Below, piece by piece: positions 35,863 to 43,799 of a stretch of 64,000 nucleotides of DNA; position 1 is the stretch's first letter, and each line of letters begins with the position of its first letter. Origin of the DNA: Flammeovirgaceae bacterium 311. GTDB lineage: Bacteria; Bacteroidota; Bacteroidia; Cytophagales; Cyclobacteriaceae. Both the position numbers and the translations under genes were made by a program. The notes under the pieces were generated by a model, which saw nothing but the letters and a program-made list of their open reading frames with translations, was not told the origin of the DNA and ran no database searches. Where the stretch lies: NCBI GenBank assembly GCA_000597885.1, contig CP004371.1, positions 4,803,001-4,867,000 on the forward strand. The letters are read 5' to 3'.

Positions 35863-37323
35863 ATGAAAAGCAGAATTCTTTCTTTCGCTATACTGTTACT
35901 CCTGAATAATGCCTGCGAGCTTGAGATTGAGCCTTTTGAAGGTGTTACGAAAGAGAACCTTGCTGAAGTAGTCAATGGCTTGGAATATGCGACAAATGGC
36001 GCTTATTCCCTCATGAAAGATCAGCTTGAGTACAAAGGAGTGGCCGATTTCAGGAGTACCTATGCCCGTAACCTGCACCAGATGCTGGAATACCCCAGCG
36101 ATAATGTTACCCTTAGTGCTACCACAACAGATCCTTTGTTCAATGCTGCTACCCGGGAACATTTTCCGGCACAGGAAAACGCAACCTATATATGGAATAC
36201 AGCCTATAGAATAATTAATACAGCAAACCTAAGCATAGAGTCTGTTGAAGAGGGAGCAAGTGCCTCCAGCGACCATCTTTTGGGTGAAAATTACTTTCTG
36301 CGGGCAATGGCGCATTTCGATTTGCTGCGCCTCTTCGCTAAACCTTATTCTCATGGTACCGATAACCCCGGTGTAATTTTGCGATTAGACAGCACAGCGC
36401 CTGATGATCAGGCAAGGGCTACGGTAGGAGAAAGTTATGAGCAGGTGGTGAGTGATCTCGAGAAGGCCGCTCAGCTCATGTCGCGTACCAATGGCAGGGG
36501 TGTAGAGTATGCCTCCAAAGAGGCTGCCTGGGCACTGCTTTCCAGGGCCTATCTCTATATGGAAATGAATGAAAAGGCTATAGAGTATGCTACACAGGTT
36601 ATTGAATCTGGTAAATTTCAATTAGCATCAGCTGATGAGTATCTTAATTCTTTTTGGAATACCCAAAACTCCAGGGAATCGATATTTATCATCAAGCATA
36701 CCCTTCAGGACGACAGAGGGACGGGATCCATTGGCTCTATGTACCTGACGGACCAGATTGGCTGGGGAGAGATCTATGCTTCGGAGCCCCTGCGCCAGCT
36801 GCTTGAGCAGCATCCGGAAGATGTACGTAATGATTTGATTGTGCCTCAGTTAGCACCTGATGGTGTGACGGTACAGACAAGAAATGGTATTCCCAAGTAT
36901 TTCATTACCAAACATTCCTATCAGGATGGGGTGGTAACCTTAAATTCTCCGCATGTGCTGCGGCTGGCAGAGATGTACCTGAACCGTGCAGAGGCTTATG
37001 CCAAAATGGGGCAGGATCAGCTGGCTCTAGACGATATCAATGTAATCCGGAGGCGGGCGGGCCTTTCCGGTGATGCACTTTACACGCTGGATAATCTGCA
37101 GGGTGCCAATTCAGTATTAGGTGCCGTACTGCAGGAGCGCAGGCTGGAGCTTGCCTACGAAGGACACCGCACGATTGATCTGTACAGAAACAAGATCGAT
37201 ATAAACAGGAACTTTCCCGGAGTTCAGCCGCAGGAAGTGATAAGCTGGGATAACCCGCGCAACATCTACTACATACCTCAGGACGAGCTTTTTACAAACA
37301 GGCTGGCTACTCAAAACGAGTAG
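35863..37323 (+). CDS. SusD/RagB-family glycan-binding lipoprotein (GalNAc locus)
   Basis: 486 residues, lipoprotein (LLLLNNACELE). Characteristic blocks are LGENYFLRAMAHFDLLRLFAKPY near residue 138, RLAEMYLNRAEAYAKMG near residue 365 and LQERRLELAYEGHRTIDLYRN near residue 424. Partner of the preceding SusC. The gene ends at a terminator shared with the convergent DeoR gene. Confidence 0.97.
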   Translation: MKSRILSFAILLLLNNACELEIEPFEGVTKENLAEVVNGLEYATNGAYSLMKDQLEYKGVADFRSTYARNLHQMLEYPSDNVTLSATTTDPLFNAATREHFPAQENATYIWNTAYRIINTANLSIESVEEGASASSDHLLGENYFLRAMAHFDLLRLFAKPYSHGTDNPGVILRLDSTAPDDQARATVGESYEQVVSDLEKAAQLMSRTNGRGVEYASKEAAWALLSRAYLYMEMNEKAIEYATQVIESGKFQLASADEYLNSFWNTQNSRESIFIIKHTLQDDRGTGSIGSMYLTDQIGWGEIYASEPLRQLLEQHPEDVRNDLIVPQLAPDGVTVQTRNGIPKYFITKHSYQDGVVTLNSPHVLRLAEMYLNRAEAYAKMGQDQLALDDINVIRRRAGLSGDALYTLDNLQGANSVLGAVLQERRLELAYEGHRTIDLYRNKIDINRNFPGVQPQEVISWDNPRNIYYIPQDELFTNRLATQNE

Positions 37324-37371
37324 CATAAGCCTGCTAAATTTTTCTTTGTTTATTAGTGATTGGTTGGTTTG

Positions 37372-37403
37372 AAAAAAAGGCTCCCATGGAGCCTTTTTTT
37401 TTT
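37372..37403. terminator. Bidirectional intrinsic terminator
   Basis: Stem GGCTCC / GGAGCC with a CAT loop, flanked by A7 on the left and T10 on the right, so the extended hairpin ends both the susD transcript (+) and the convergent DeoR transcript (-). Confidence 0.85.
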
Positions 37404-37414
37404 ATGTTTCTGAA

Positions 37415-38194
37415 TCAGGCAATGATTACCTCCACACCGGCATCCTGCAGGCGTTTCAGGTCATCTTCGGGAATGCCATTATCAGTAATTACCTTGTCTA
37501 TTTGATTGATGGAGCAGATAAAGGCAAAGCTTCTTTTGCTGAATTTACTGGAATCGGCCAGCAGGATAACCTCCCTGGAAATTTCAATCATGATTTCGTT
37601 AAGGCGTGCTTCTTCCACATTGGGGGTGAAGATGCCATTTCTGGTATCGAAACCATCAACACCCAGAAAGGCTTTGTCTACATTAAAATTCCGCAGGCTT
37701 TTTTCTGCCTGTGGCCCCACCATGGAGAGGGAGTTCTTGCGCAGGAAGCCACCGGGGATGATCACATTGATGTGCGGGATCGTCATCAGCTGATTGGCGA
37801 TGTTCAGCGCATTGGTGATTACGGTCAGGTCCTGCAGTTCAGGCAGGTTTTTCACCATTTCAGCTGTTGTTGATCCGGAGTCGATGATGATGGTGTCAGA
37901 TTCGTAAACCAGCTGGGCTGCTTTTTTTCCGATTCTGGCTTTTTCCTGAAAATTGATCCGGTTTTTATCTGCCAGTCGCTGGTCTATGGCTACACCAGTT
38001 TCTACCTTCAAAGCACCACCCCTTGCACGGATCAACAGGTTTTTCTTCTCCAATTGCTCGAGGTCATTGCGAATGGTAACCTCACTTACATTGAATTTTT
38101 CGCTTAACGCTTTCACGGAAACCTGCCCCTGGTCCGTAATCAAATGAAGGGTTTCCTTTCTTCGCGTTACGGTCGAATCTCTGTTTTTTGACAT
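37415..38194 (-). CDS. DeoR/GlpR-family transcriptional repressor (AgaR-like)
   Basis: 259 residues. The N-terminal DeoR helix-turn-helix (about 8-62) has VSVKALSEKFNVSEVTIRNDLEQLEK; the C-terminal sugar-phosphate sensor has DSGSTTAEM near residue 98, NALNIANQL and FLGVDGFD near residue 167. It is divergent from agaS and the tagatose-pathway genes, the same arrangement as E. coli agaR with the aga genes, so its ligand is probably GalN-6-P or tagatose phosphate. CTTTCGT/ACGAAAG sites at three promoters of the locus are its likely operators. Confidence 0.92.
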   Translation of the reverse strand: MSKNRDSTVTRRKETLHLITDQGQVSVKALSEKFNVSEVTIRNDLEQLEKKNLLIRARGGALKVETGVAIDQRLADKNRINFQEKARIGKKAAQLVYESDTIIIDSGSTTAEMVKNLPELQDLTVITNALNIANQLMTIPHINVIIPGGFLRKNSLSMVGPQAEKSLRNFNVDKAFLGVDGFDTRNGIFTPNVEEARLNEIMIEISREVILLADSSKFSKRSFAFICSINQIDKVITDNGIPEDDLKRLQDAGVEVIIA

Positions 38195-38209
38195 GGTTTT
38201 TTACAAGCT

Positions 38210-38376
38210 GAAAGTTGTTAAGCTACGTTGTTTTGTTAAAAATAATAAAATCCTGATATAAACTTTGCTGTGTTTACATAATTAAACATTTAAAAACTTT
38301 CATATTTGCAAAATAAGGTTGTGAAATAAAAAATAATAATGAAACGAAAGTTATTTAGTTATTTTTTATATATTTG
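38210..38376 (+). promoter_or_regulatory. Divergent deoR/agaS control region with -7 element and repeated GAAAGTT sites
   Basis: GAAAGTT occurs at 38210-38216 and 38346-38352 and as AACTTTC at 38295-38301. ACGAAAG lies at 38344-38350. An exact -7 element TATATTTG is at 38369-38376, 20 bases before the agaS ATG. The ACGAAAG copy overlaps the position expected for the -33 element, so bound repressor would block the agaS promoter. Confidence 0.6.
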
Positions 38377-38396
38377 ATTGATACTAATATTAACTA

Positions 38397-39563
38397 ATGG
38401 GACATATGCAATATCTGGGACTTGGTATGCAGGAACTGACCGATCGTGGAGCGATACATACGGCAAGAGAGATTTCTCAGCAGCCGGAAATATGGCAGAA
38501 AGTCTGGAATCTGGTAGAGAGGGAGCGGACTTCTATCCAGACGTTTCTTAACAAACATAAGGAAATACAAAGAATTATTCTTACGGGAGCTGGCACAAGT
38601 GCTTTTATAGGCCTGTCCCTCCGGGGAGTTTTTCAGCGGCAGACAGGCCTCCTTACTGAAGCTATTTCCACAACAGATCTGGTATCACATCCTAAGGACT
38701 ATTTACATCCCGATATTCCCACCCTGATGATTTCCTTTGCGCGCTCCGGCAATAGCCCCGAGAGTGTTGCAGCAGTGGAAATGGCCGATAAGGTCTGCAG
38801 GAGCTGTTATCATTTTATGATCACCTGCAACCCTGAAGGAAAGCTGGCGAACATGACAACCAAACAGGATAGCTACATATTAACCCTTCCTCATGAAGCC
38901 TGTGATCTAAGCCTGGCCATGACCAGCAGCTATACAGGCATGCTGCTGGCAGGAAAACTGGTTGCCCATGTTTTTGATCTGGAAAGCACGCGCAAAAGCC
39001 TGCAGACGATTGTTACTTACGGGCAGAAGATTATCAATTACTACGCCCAGGAGCTGAAGCAGCTTGCAGAGCTTGATTTTAAACGGGCGGTATTTCTGGG
39101 ATCAGGTCCTTTTTATGGCACTGCTACCGAATCGCACCTAAAACTTCAGGAGCTTACCGATGGCAAGGTTATCTGTAAGCGCGATTCCTTCTTAGGGCTT
39201 CGCCATGGACCAAAGGCGGTGGTTGATGAGACCACCCTGGTCATTTATATCTTCTCCAACAACGATTATGCCCTGCGCTACGAAAAGGACCTGGTTGCTT
39301 CCATGAAGAAGGGAAAGGCTCCACTGGCAGAAATCGGGATTATGGAATCTGATATACCCAATGTAGGGCTCAAAAATAAAATCGTGCTGTCTGAAAACGG
39401 GTATTCGCTCGATGAGGAATTCCTGACTGTTTGCAGCGTAGTGCCGGCCCAGATTCTCGGTTTTTATAAGTCGCTGCAATTAGGGCTTCAGCCTGATACT
39501 CCCTCGGCCACAGGTGCTATCACCAGGGTGGTGGAAGGTGTAGAGATATATGCTATGCACTAG
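38397..39563 (+). CDS. agaS: AgaS-type SIS-domain isomerase/deaminase (galactosamine-6-phosphate to tagatose-6-phosphate)
   Basis: 388 residues with two SIS domains. The opening GAIHTAREISQQPEIWQKV and the core ILTGAGTSAFIG, ISTTDLVSHP and SFARSGNSPESVAAVEMAD are the hallmarks of AgaS, which deaminates and isomerises GalN-6-P to tagatose-6-P. HGPKAVVDETT marks the second SIS domain. It leads the forward catabolic operon (agaS, gatZ, pfkB, gatY) and is the strongest intracellular evidence for amino-sugar use. A second ATG at 38406 is also possible. Confidence 0.93.
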   Translation: MGHMQYLGLGMQELTDRGAIHTAREISQQPEIWQKVWNLVERERTSIQTFLNKHKEIQRIILTGAGTSAFIGLSLRGVFQRQTGLLTEAISTTDLVSHPKDYLHPDIPTLMISFARSGNSPESVAAVEMADKVCRSCYHFMITCNPEGKLANMTTKQDSYILTLPHEACDLSLAMTSSYTGMLLAGKLVAHVFDLESTRKSLQTIVTYGQKIINYYAQELKQLAELDFKRAVFLGSGPFYGTATESHLKLQELTDGKVICKRDSFLGLRHGPKAVVDETTLVIYIFSNNDYALRYEKDLVASMKKGKAPLAEIGIMESDIPNVGLKNKIVLSENGYSLDEEFLTVCSVVPAQILGFYKSLQLGLQPDTPSATGAITRVVEGVEIYAMH

Positions 39564-39607
39564 CCCACCGTTACGCTGATCTTTCATTCTCACAATATTT
39601 TTTACCT

Positions 39608-40903
39608 ATGGACCAACTCCTAAGAGCAACAGCAAAGCAACAGAATATATCGTTGCAGGACTATGTATTAAGGCGCATTAAGGTATTGGAAAAAGAGACA
39701 GGAGTGAAGCGTACTGTCTTTGCGGCATGTCCTAATTCATCGGCAGTTATCAAAGCTGCGTTGCGCTCGGCAAAACGAAACAACGCTTTGATAAAATTTG
39801 CCGCTACCCTTAACCAGGTAGATGGTGATGGGGGCTATACAGGCTTAACGCAGCAGCAATTTGTAAGAACAATTACACAGGAGGCAGCAGCTATTCATTA
39901 TACTGGACCGGTGATCATCGCCATAGACCATGGCGGTCCCTGGCTGAAGGATGCCCACAACCGTGAAAAATGGAGCTATGACAGAACGCTGGAGGCGGTT
40001 AAAAAGTCATTTGAAGCAGCCATTGAAGCAGGCTATGACCTGATTCACGTAGATCCTACCATTGATATTACCCTGCCGAAAGGGGAAATCATCGACATTG
40101 ATGTTGTGGCAGAACGGACCATCGACCTGATTGTTCATGCCGAGACTTTCAGAAGAAGCCAGGGCTACCCGCCGATCGCCTACGAAGTAGGCACGGAAGA
40201 AGTACACGGAGGCCTGGCCGATCTGCAGGTATTTGACCGTTTTCTGCGCCTGCTCAAAGAGGGACTTCAGCGGCATCAGCTGGAGGATGTATGGCCCTGT
40301 TTTGTGGTTGGAAAAGTAGGTACCGATCTGCATACCTCTACCTTCGATCCGGAGGTGGCAAAACAACTCACAGAAATCGCGGAACAATACGGCAGTGTGA
40401 TCAAAGGCCATTATTCAGATAATGTAACCAATCCGGAAGATTACCCCCGCTCAGGCATGGGCGCTGCCAACGTAGGCCCCGAATTTACAGAGCGCGAATA
40501 TGAGGGTTTGATGGAGCTGTGCGAAATAGAAGAAAGCCTCCTGAAAAAGGGTGATGTAGCCAAAGCATCTGGTCTGAAAGCGGTACTCTGGAAAGCGGTG
40601 ATCGACTCACAGCGTTGGAAAAAATGGCTGCTGGAAGGCGAGGATGCAGGTGATTTTTATGCCAATGCCGAAGATCGGCAGGAGTGGCTGGTAAAAACCG
40701 GCTGCCGCTATATATGGGAAAATCCCGAGGTGCTGGCTGCCCGCTGGAAGCTCTATCGTAACCTGGAACTAAATGGGGTGGAAGCTGAAACAATCCTGCT
40801 CTCACACATAGAAAAAGCCATGGATAAGTACTTTCATAAGTTTAACCTGGTTGATTTGAATGATTTGCTGCTGGCGGAAACCGAAGAAATGGTTTTTTCC
40901 TAA
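39608..40903 (+). CDS. Tagatose-bisphosphate aldolase non-catalytic subunit (GatZ/KbaZ)
   Basis: 431 residues of the GatZ/KbaZ family. Signature blocks are FAACPNSSAVIKAALRSAKR near residue 38, NQVDGDGGYTGLT near residue 74, IAIDHGGPWLKDAH near residue 106, HVDPTIDI and YEVGTEEVHGG near residue 194. This subunit stabilises and activates the class II aldolase GatY/KbaY, encoded two genes downstream. It starts 44 bases after agaS. GatZ and KbaZ cannot be separated by eye. Confidence 0.92.
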   Translation: MDQLLRATAKQQNISLQDYVLRRIKVLEKETGVKRTVFAACPNSSAVIKAALRSAKRNNALIKFAATLNQVDGDGGYTGLTQQQFVRTITQEAAAIHYTGPVIIAIDHGGPWLKDAHNREKWSYDRTLEAVKKSFEAAIEAGYDLIHVDPTIDITLPKGEIIDIDVVAERTIDLIVHAETFRRSQGYPPIAYEVGTEEVHGGLADLQVFDRFLRLLKEGLQRHQLEDVWPCFVVGKVGTDLHTSTFDPEVAKQLTEIAEQYGSVIKGHYSDNVTNPEDYPRSGMGAANVGPEFTEREYEGLMELCEIEESLLKKGDVAKASGLKAVLWKAVIDSQRWKKWLLEGEDAGDFYANAEDRQEWLVKTGCRYIWENPEVLAARWKLYRNLELNGVEAETILLSHIEKAMDKYFHKFNLVDLNDLLLAETEEMVFS

Positions 40904-40949
40904 ATCAGTCCCCTGTTCAGGTATATCCATAATTTTATAAAAGACTCGA

Positions 40950-41897
40950 ATGGATAAAATCCATGATGTTGTAGTGGTTGGAGAGCTTAATGTTGACCTG
41001 ATCCTCAACCAGATTGATCAGTTTCCGGAAGTAGGGAAGGAAGTGCTGGCGGGAAACATGAACCTTACCCTGGGCAGCAGTTCTGCCATCTTTGCCAGTA
41101 ACTTAAGTACTCTTGGCGCTAAAACCACCTTCATTGGAAAAATAGGGAAGGATAGTTTTGGTGAACTGGTAATTTCCAGCTTAAAGTCCCGGGGGGTTGA
41201 CACAGGCAATATCCTCCTGGACGATCAGCATCAGACCGGTGCTACCATTGTTTTGAATTTTGGGGAAGACAGGGCCATGGTGACCCATCCCGGCGCTATG
41301 GATCACCTTAAGCTGGAAGATGTGCAGGAAGCGGTACTGAAAAGTGCCAGGCACCTGCACCTGAGCTCCGTGTTCTTACAGGCAGGCTTAACCAAACAGC
41401 TGGTGCCTCTCTTCAAAAAAGCAAAAGAATTAGGGCTTACTACCTCCATAGACCCGCAATGGGACCCTGCAGAACACTGGGATATAGACCTGGAGGCGCT
41501 TCTTCCCCATGTAGATGTATTTATGCCCAATACCGCCGAATTGATGGCGCTGACTAAAACCAGCACTCTGGAGCATGGTATTGAAAGCTTAAAGGGCTAT
41601 GCCAATATCCTGGTGGTGAAAGGGGGTCGCGCAGGAGCCTGGGCCTGGGGGGAGGGTGCGCTAGTGCATCAGCCTGCATTCCTGAATGAGCAGGTCGTGG
41701 ACAGCATTGGTGCAGGAGACAGCTTTGATGCAGGTTTTATCTCAAAATACATACAGGGAAAGTCACTGCAGGAGTGCCTGGAATTTGGTGCCTTAAGCGG
41801 GGCGATCAACACCACCCGACCCGGGGGTACCACTGCCTTCGAAAACCTCAATCTGGTAAAAACAATTGCCGAATCAACTTTTAACTACACCTTTTGA
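40950..41897 (+). CDS. PfkB-family carbohydrate kinase (probable tagatose-6-phosphate kinase)
   Basis: 315-residue ribokinase-fold kinase. The N-terminal VVGELNVDLILNQ and GSSSAIFASNLSTLGA blocks bind sugar; the C-terminal PfkB signature DSIGAGDSFDAGF carries the catalytic base D257. By position between the aldolase subunits it most likely makes tagatose-1,6-bisphosphate from tagatose-6-phosphate. A role as a GalNAc or GalN kinase cannot be excluded, since none is otherwise visible. Its stop overlaps gatY by 4 bases. Confidence 0.88.
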   Translation: MDKIHDVVVVGELNVDLILNQIDQFPEVGKEVLAGNMNLTLGSSSAIFASNLSTLGAKTTFIGKIGKDSFGELVISSLKSRGVDTGNILLDDQHQTGATIVLNFGEDRAMVTHPGAMDHLKLEDVQEAVLKSARHLHLSSVFLQAGLTKQLVPLFKKAKELGLTTSIDPQWDPAEHWDIDLEALLPHVDVFMPNTAELMALTKTSTLEHGIESLKGYANILVVKGGRAGAWAWGEGALVHQPAFLNEQVVDSIGAGDSFDAGFISKYIQGKSLQECLEFGALSGAINTTRPGGTTAFENLNLVKTIAESTFNYTF

Positions 41898-42715
41898 TGA
41901 CACTTCAGGATAAACTTGCCATACTTGGGCAGGAGGGTAAAGCCCTGCTTGCTACTAATTTCTATAATTTCGAAACACTTTCAGGGGTGCTCCAGGCTGC
42001 AAAAGCAGCTGGTCAGCCCGTGATCCTTCAGCTTTCTGAGAGCTCTATTCATTACCTGGGCCTGAATGTTGCTGCCGCAATGGCACGTGCAGCCCTGGAG
42101 GCCTACGAGGTGCAGGGATGGCTGCACCTGGATCATGGCAGTTCCGTAGAAATAGCCCATCGCTGTCTCGATGCCGGCTTTGATTCGGTGATGATCGATG
42201 CCAGCGAACAATCCTATACCGAAAATGTAAAGACAACGCTGGAAGTGGTTAAGCTGGCCGAGCGATATGGGGCAAGTGTAGAAGCGGAGCTTGGCTATGT
42301 GGCAAAGCTGGGGCAGGAGCAATCGAGTATCTATACCCAGCCCGAAGAGGCTAGTCGCTTTGTAGAAGAAACGGGCATTAACGCCCTGGCCATTGCCATT
42401 GGATCAGCACATGGTTTTTATAAGGAAACCCCAAAGCTGCAGCTGGAGCTGCTCTCCCGCATACACGAAGCCACACCTGCTGCCCTGGTGCTGCATGGAA
42501 GCTCCGGCATACCTGACGACCAGCTACGGGAGGCCATCAGGCGAGGTATTTCAAAAGTAAACCTGGCTACCGAAACCAAGAACATGTTCATGAAAACCCT
42601 GCAGGAGGTGTTGCGCAACAACGAAGAAATTGATCTTCGCAAAGTATTTCCTGTTGCCACGGCTTCGGTGGTAAAACTTATTACACAAAAACTTAGTGTT
42701 GTATCGCCTGCATGA
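41894..42715 (+). CDS. Class II tagatose-bisphosphate aldolase catalytic subunit (GatY/KbaY)
   Basis: 273 residues. The zinc and active-site motif HLDHG lies at residues 78-82, followed by GFDSVMIDASEQSYTENV, EAELGYVAKLG, the second metal His in AIGSAHG and the LHGSSGIPDDQLREAI block with its zinc His. It splits tagatose-1,6-bisphosphate to dihydroxyacetone phosphate and glyceraldehyde-3-phosphate, closing the pathway. ATGA overlaps on both sides couple it to the kinase and the following amidohydrolase gene. Confidence 0.92.
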   Translation: MMTLQDKLAILGQEGKALLATNFYNFETLSGVLQAAKAAGQPVILQLSESSIHYLGLNVAAAMARAALEAYEVQGWLHLDHGSSVEIAHRCLDAGFDSVMIDASEQSYTENVKTTLEVVKLAERYGASVEAELGYVAKLGQEQSSIYTQPEEASRFVEETGINALAIAIGSAHGFYKETPKLQLELLSRIHEATPAALVLHGSSGIPDDQLREAIRRGISKVNLATETKNMFMKTLQEVLRNNEEIDLRKVFPVATASVVKLITQKLSVVSPA

Positions 42716-43794
42716 TTAGGGTACTGGCGTACATACTGGCTGCACTAACAGGTACAGTTGGTTTGTGCCAGGCACAAACTCCAGATGCCTTGTTGCTGAA
42801 AGATTATCGGCCGCAGTCCATTTACAAAATACCCGTTACCAAAATCACCAAAGCCAGGTATCCGGTAATCGATATGCATTCCCATGCCTATGCCCAATCT
42901 GAGGAGGAGCTTGCCCATTGGGTGGGTGTAATGGATCAGGCAGGTATTGAGAAAACCATTATCCTTAGCTATTCCACCGGAGCAGCCTTTGACTCAATTT
43001 ACCAGGTGTATGCAAAGTGGGGTAACCGCTTTGAGGTATGGTGTGGCTTTGACTACACCGGCTACACCGAACCGGGCTGGAGCGAAAAGGCTGTGCGGGA
43101 ACTGGAGCGTTGCTACAAGGTGGGGGCCAGAGGTGTTGGTGAACTGGGCGATAAAGGGCTGGGCGAATTGTACTCAAAACCAACCAAGGGACGGGGCATG
43201 CACATAGACGATGCCCGCATGAAGCCCCTGCTGGCAAAATGCGGCGAGCTGAAGATGCCCATCAGCATACACGTAGCTGAACCCATGTGGATGTACCAGC
43301 CCATGGATTCTACCAATGACGGCCTGATGAATGCTTATGTCTGGCAGATTGATAAAAGTGAGAAAGGTTTCCTGGATCATGGAGCCCTTATCAACACCCT
43401 GGAAAATGCCGTGCGTGAGAATCCAAAAACTACTTTCATTGCCTGCCATTTTGCCAACTGCGAAGCCGACCTCTCGGTGATTGGCCGCCTCCTGAGCCTC
43501 TATCCCAACCTGTATGCCGATATAGCTGCCCGTTATGCCGAAACAGCTCCAATACCCCGCTACATGCAGGCGTTTTATCAGCAGCACCAGAACAAACTGC
43601 TCTATGGTACCGACATGGGCATGGATGCCGAGATGTACCAAACCACCTTTCGCATTCTGGAAAGCAGGGATGAGCATTTTTACAAAATTGATCAATTTAA
43701 TTACCACTGGCCTCTGCATGGCTTTGGCCTGGAGCCGGCGGTGCTGAAAAAGCTGTACCAAAGCAATGCGGCCAAAATCCTGAAAAGAAAGTAA
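42712..43794 (+). CDS. Secreted amidohydrolase-superfamily metal-dependent hydrolase
   Basis: 360 residues with a signal peptide (LAALTGTVGLCQAQ). The TIM-barrel metal site starts with HxH in VIDMHSHAYA near residue 56; ISIHVAEPMW (His near 187), FIACHFANCEADL (His near 245) and LLYGTDMGMD (Asp) supply the other ligands. This is the amidohydrolase-2 pattern (decarboxylase/lactonase/deacylase type), not NagA. It is translationally coupled to a cytoplasmic aldolase although it should be exported, which is odd. Substrate unknown; an N- or O-acyl group on the glycan is possible. Confidence 0.8.
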   Translation: MIRVLAYILAALTGTVGLCQAQTPDALLLKDYRPQSIYKIPVTKITKARYPVIDMHSHAYAQSEEELAHWVGVMDQAGIEKTIILSYSTGAAFDSIYQVYAKWGNRFEVWCGFDYTGYTEPGWSEKAVRELERCYKVGARGVGELGDKGLGELYSKPTKGRGMHIDDARMKPLLAKCGELKMPISIHVAEPMWMYQPMDSTNDGLMNAYVWQIDKSEKGFLDHGALINTLENAVRENPKTTFIACHFANCEADLSVIGRLLSLYPNLYADIAARYAETAPIPRYMQAFYQQHQNKLLYGTDMGMDAEMYQTTFRILESRDEHFYKIDQFNYHWPLHGFGLEPAVLKKLYQSNAAKILKRK

Positions 43795-43799
43795 AGCCT

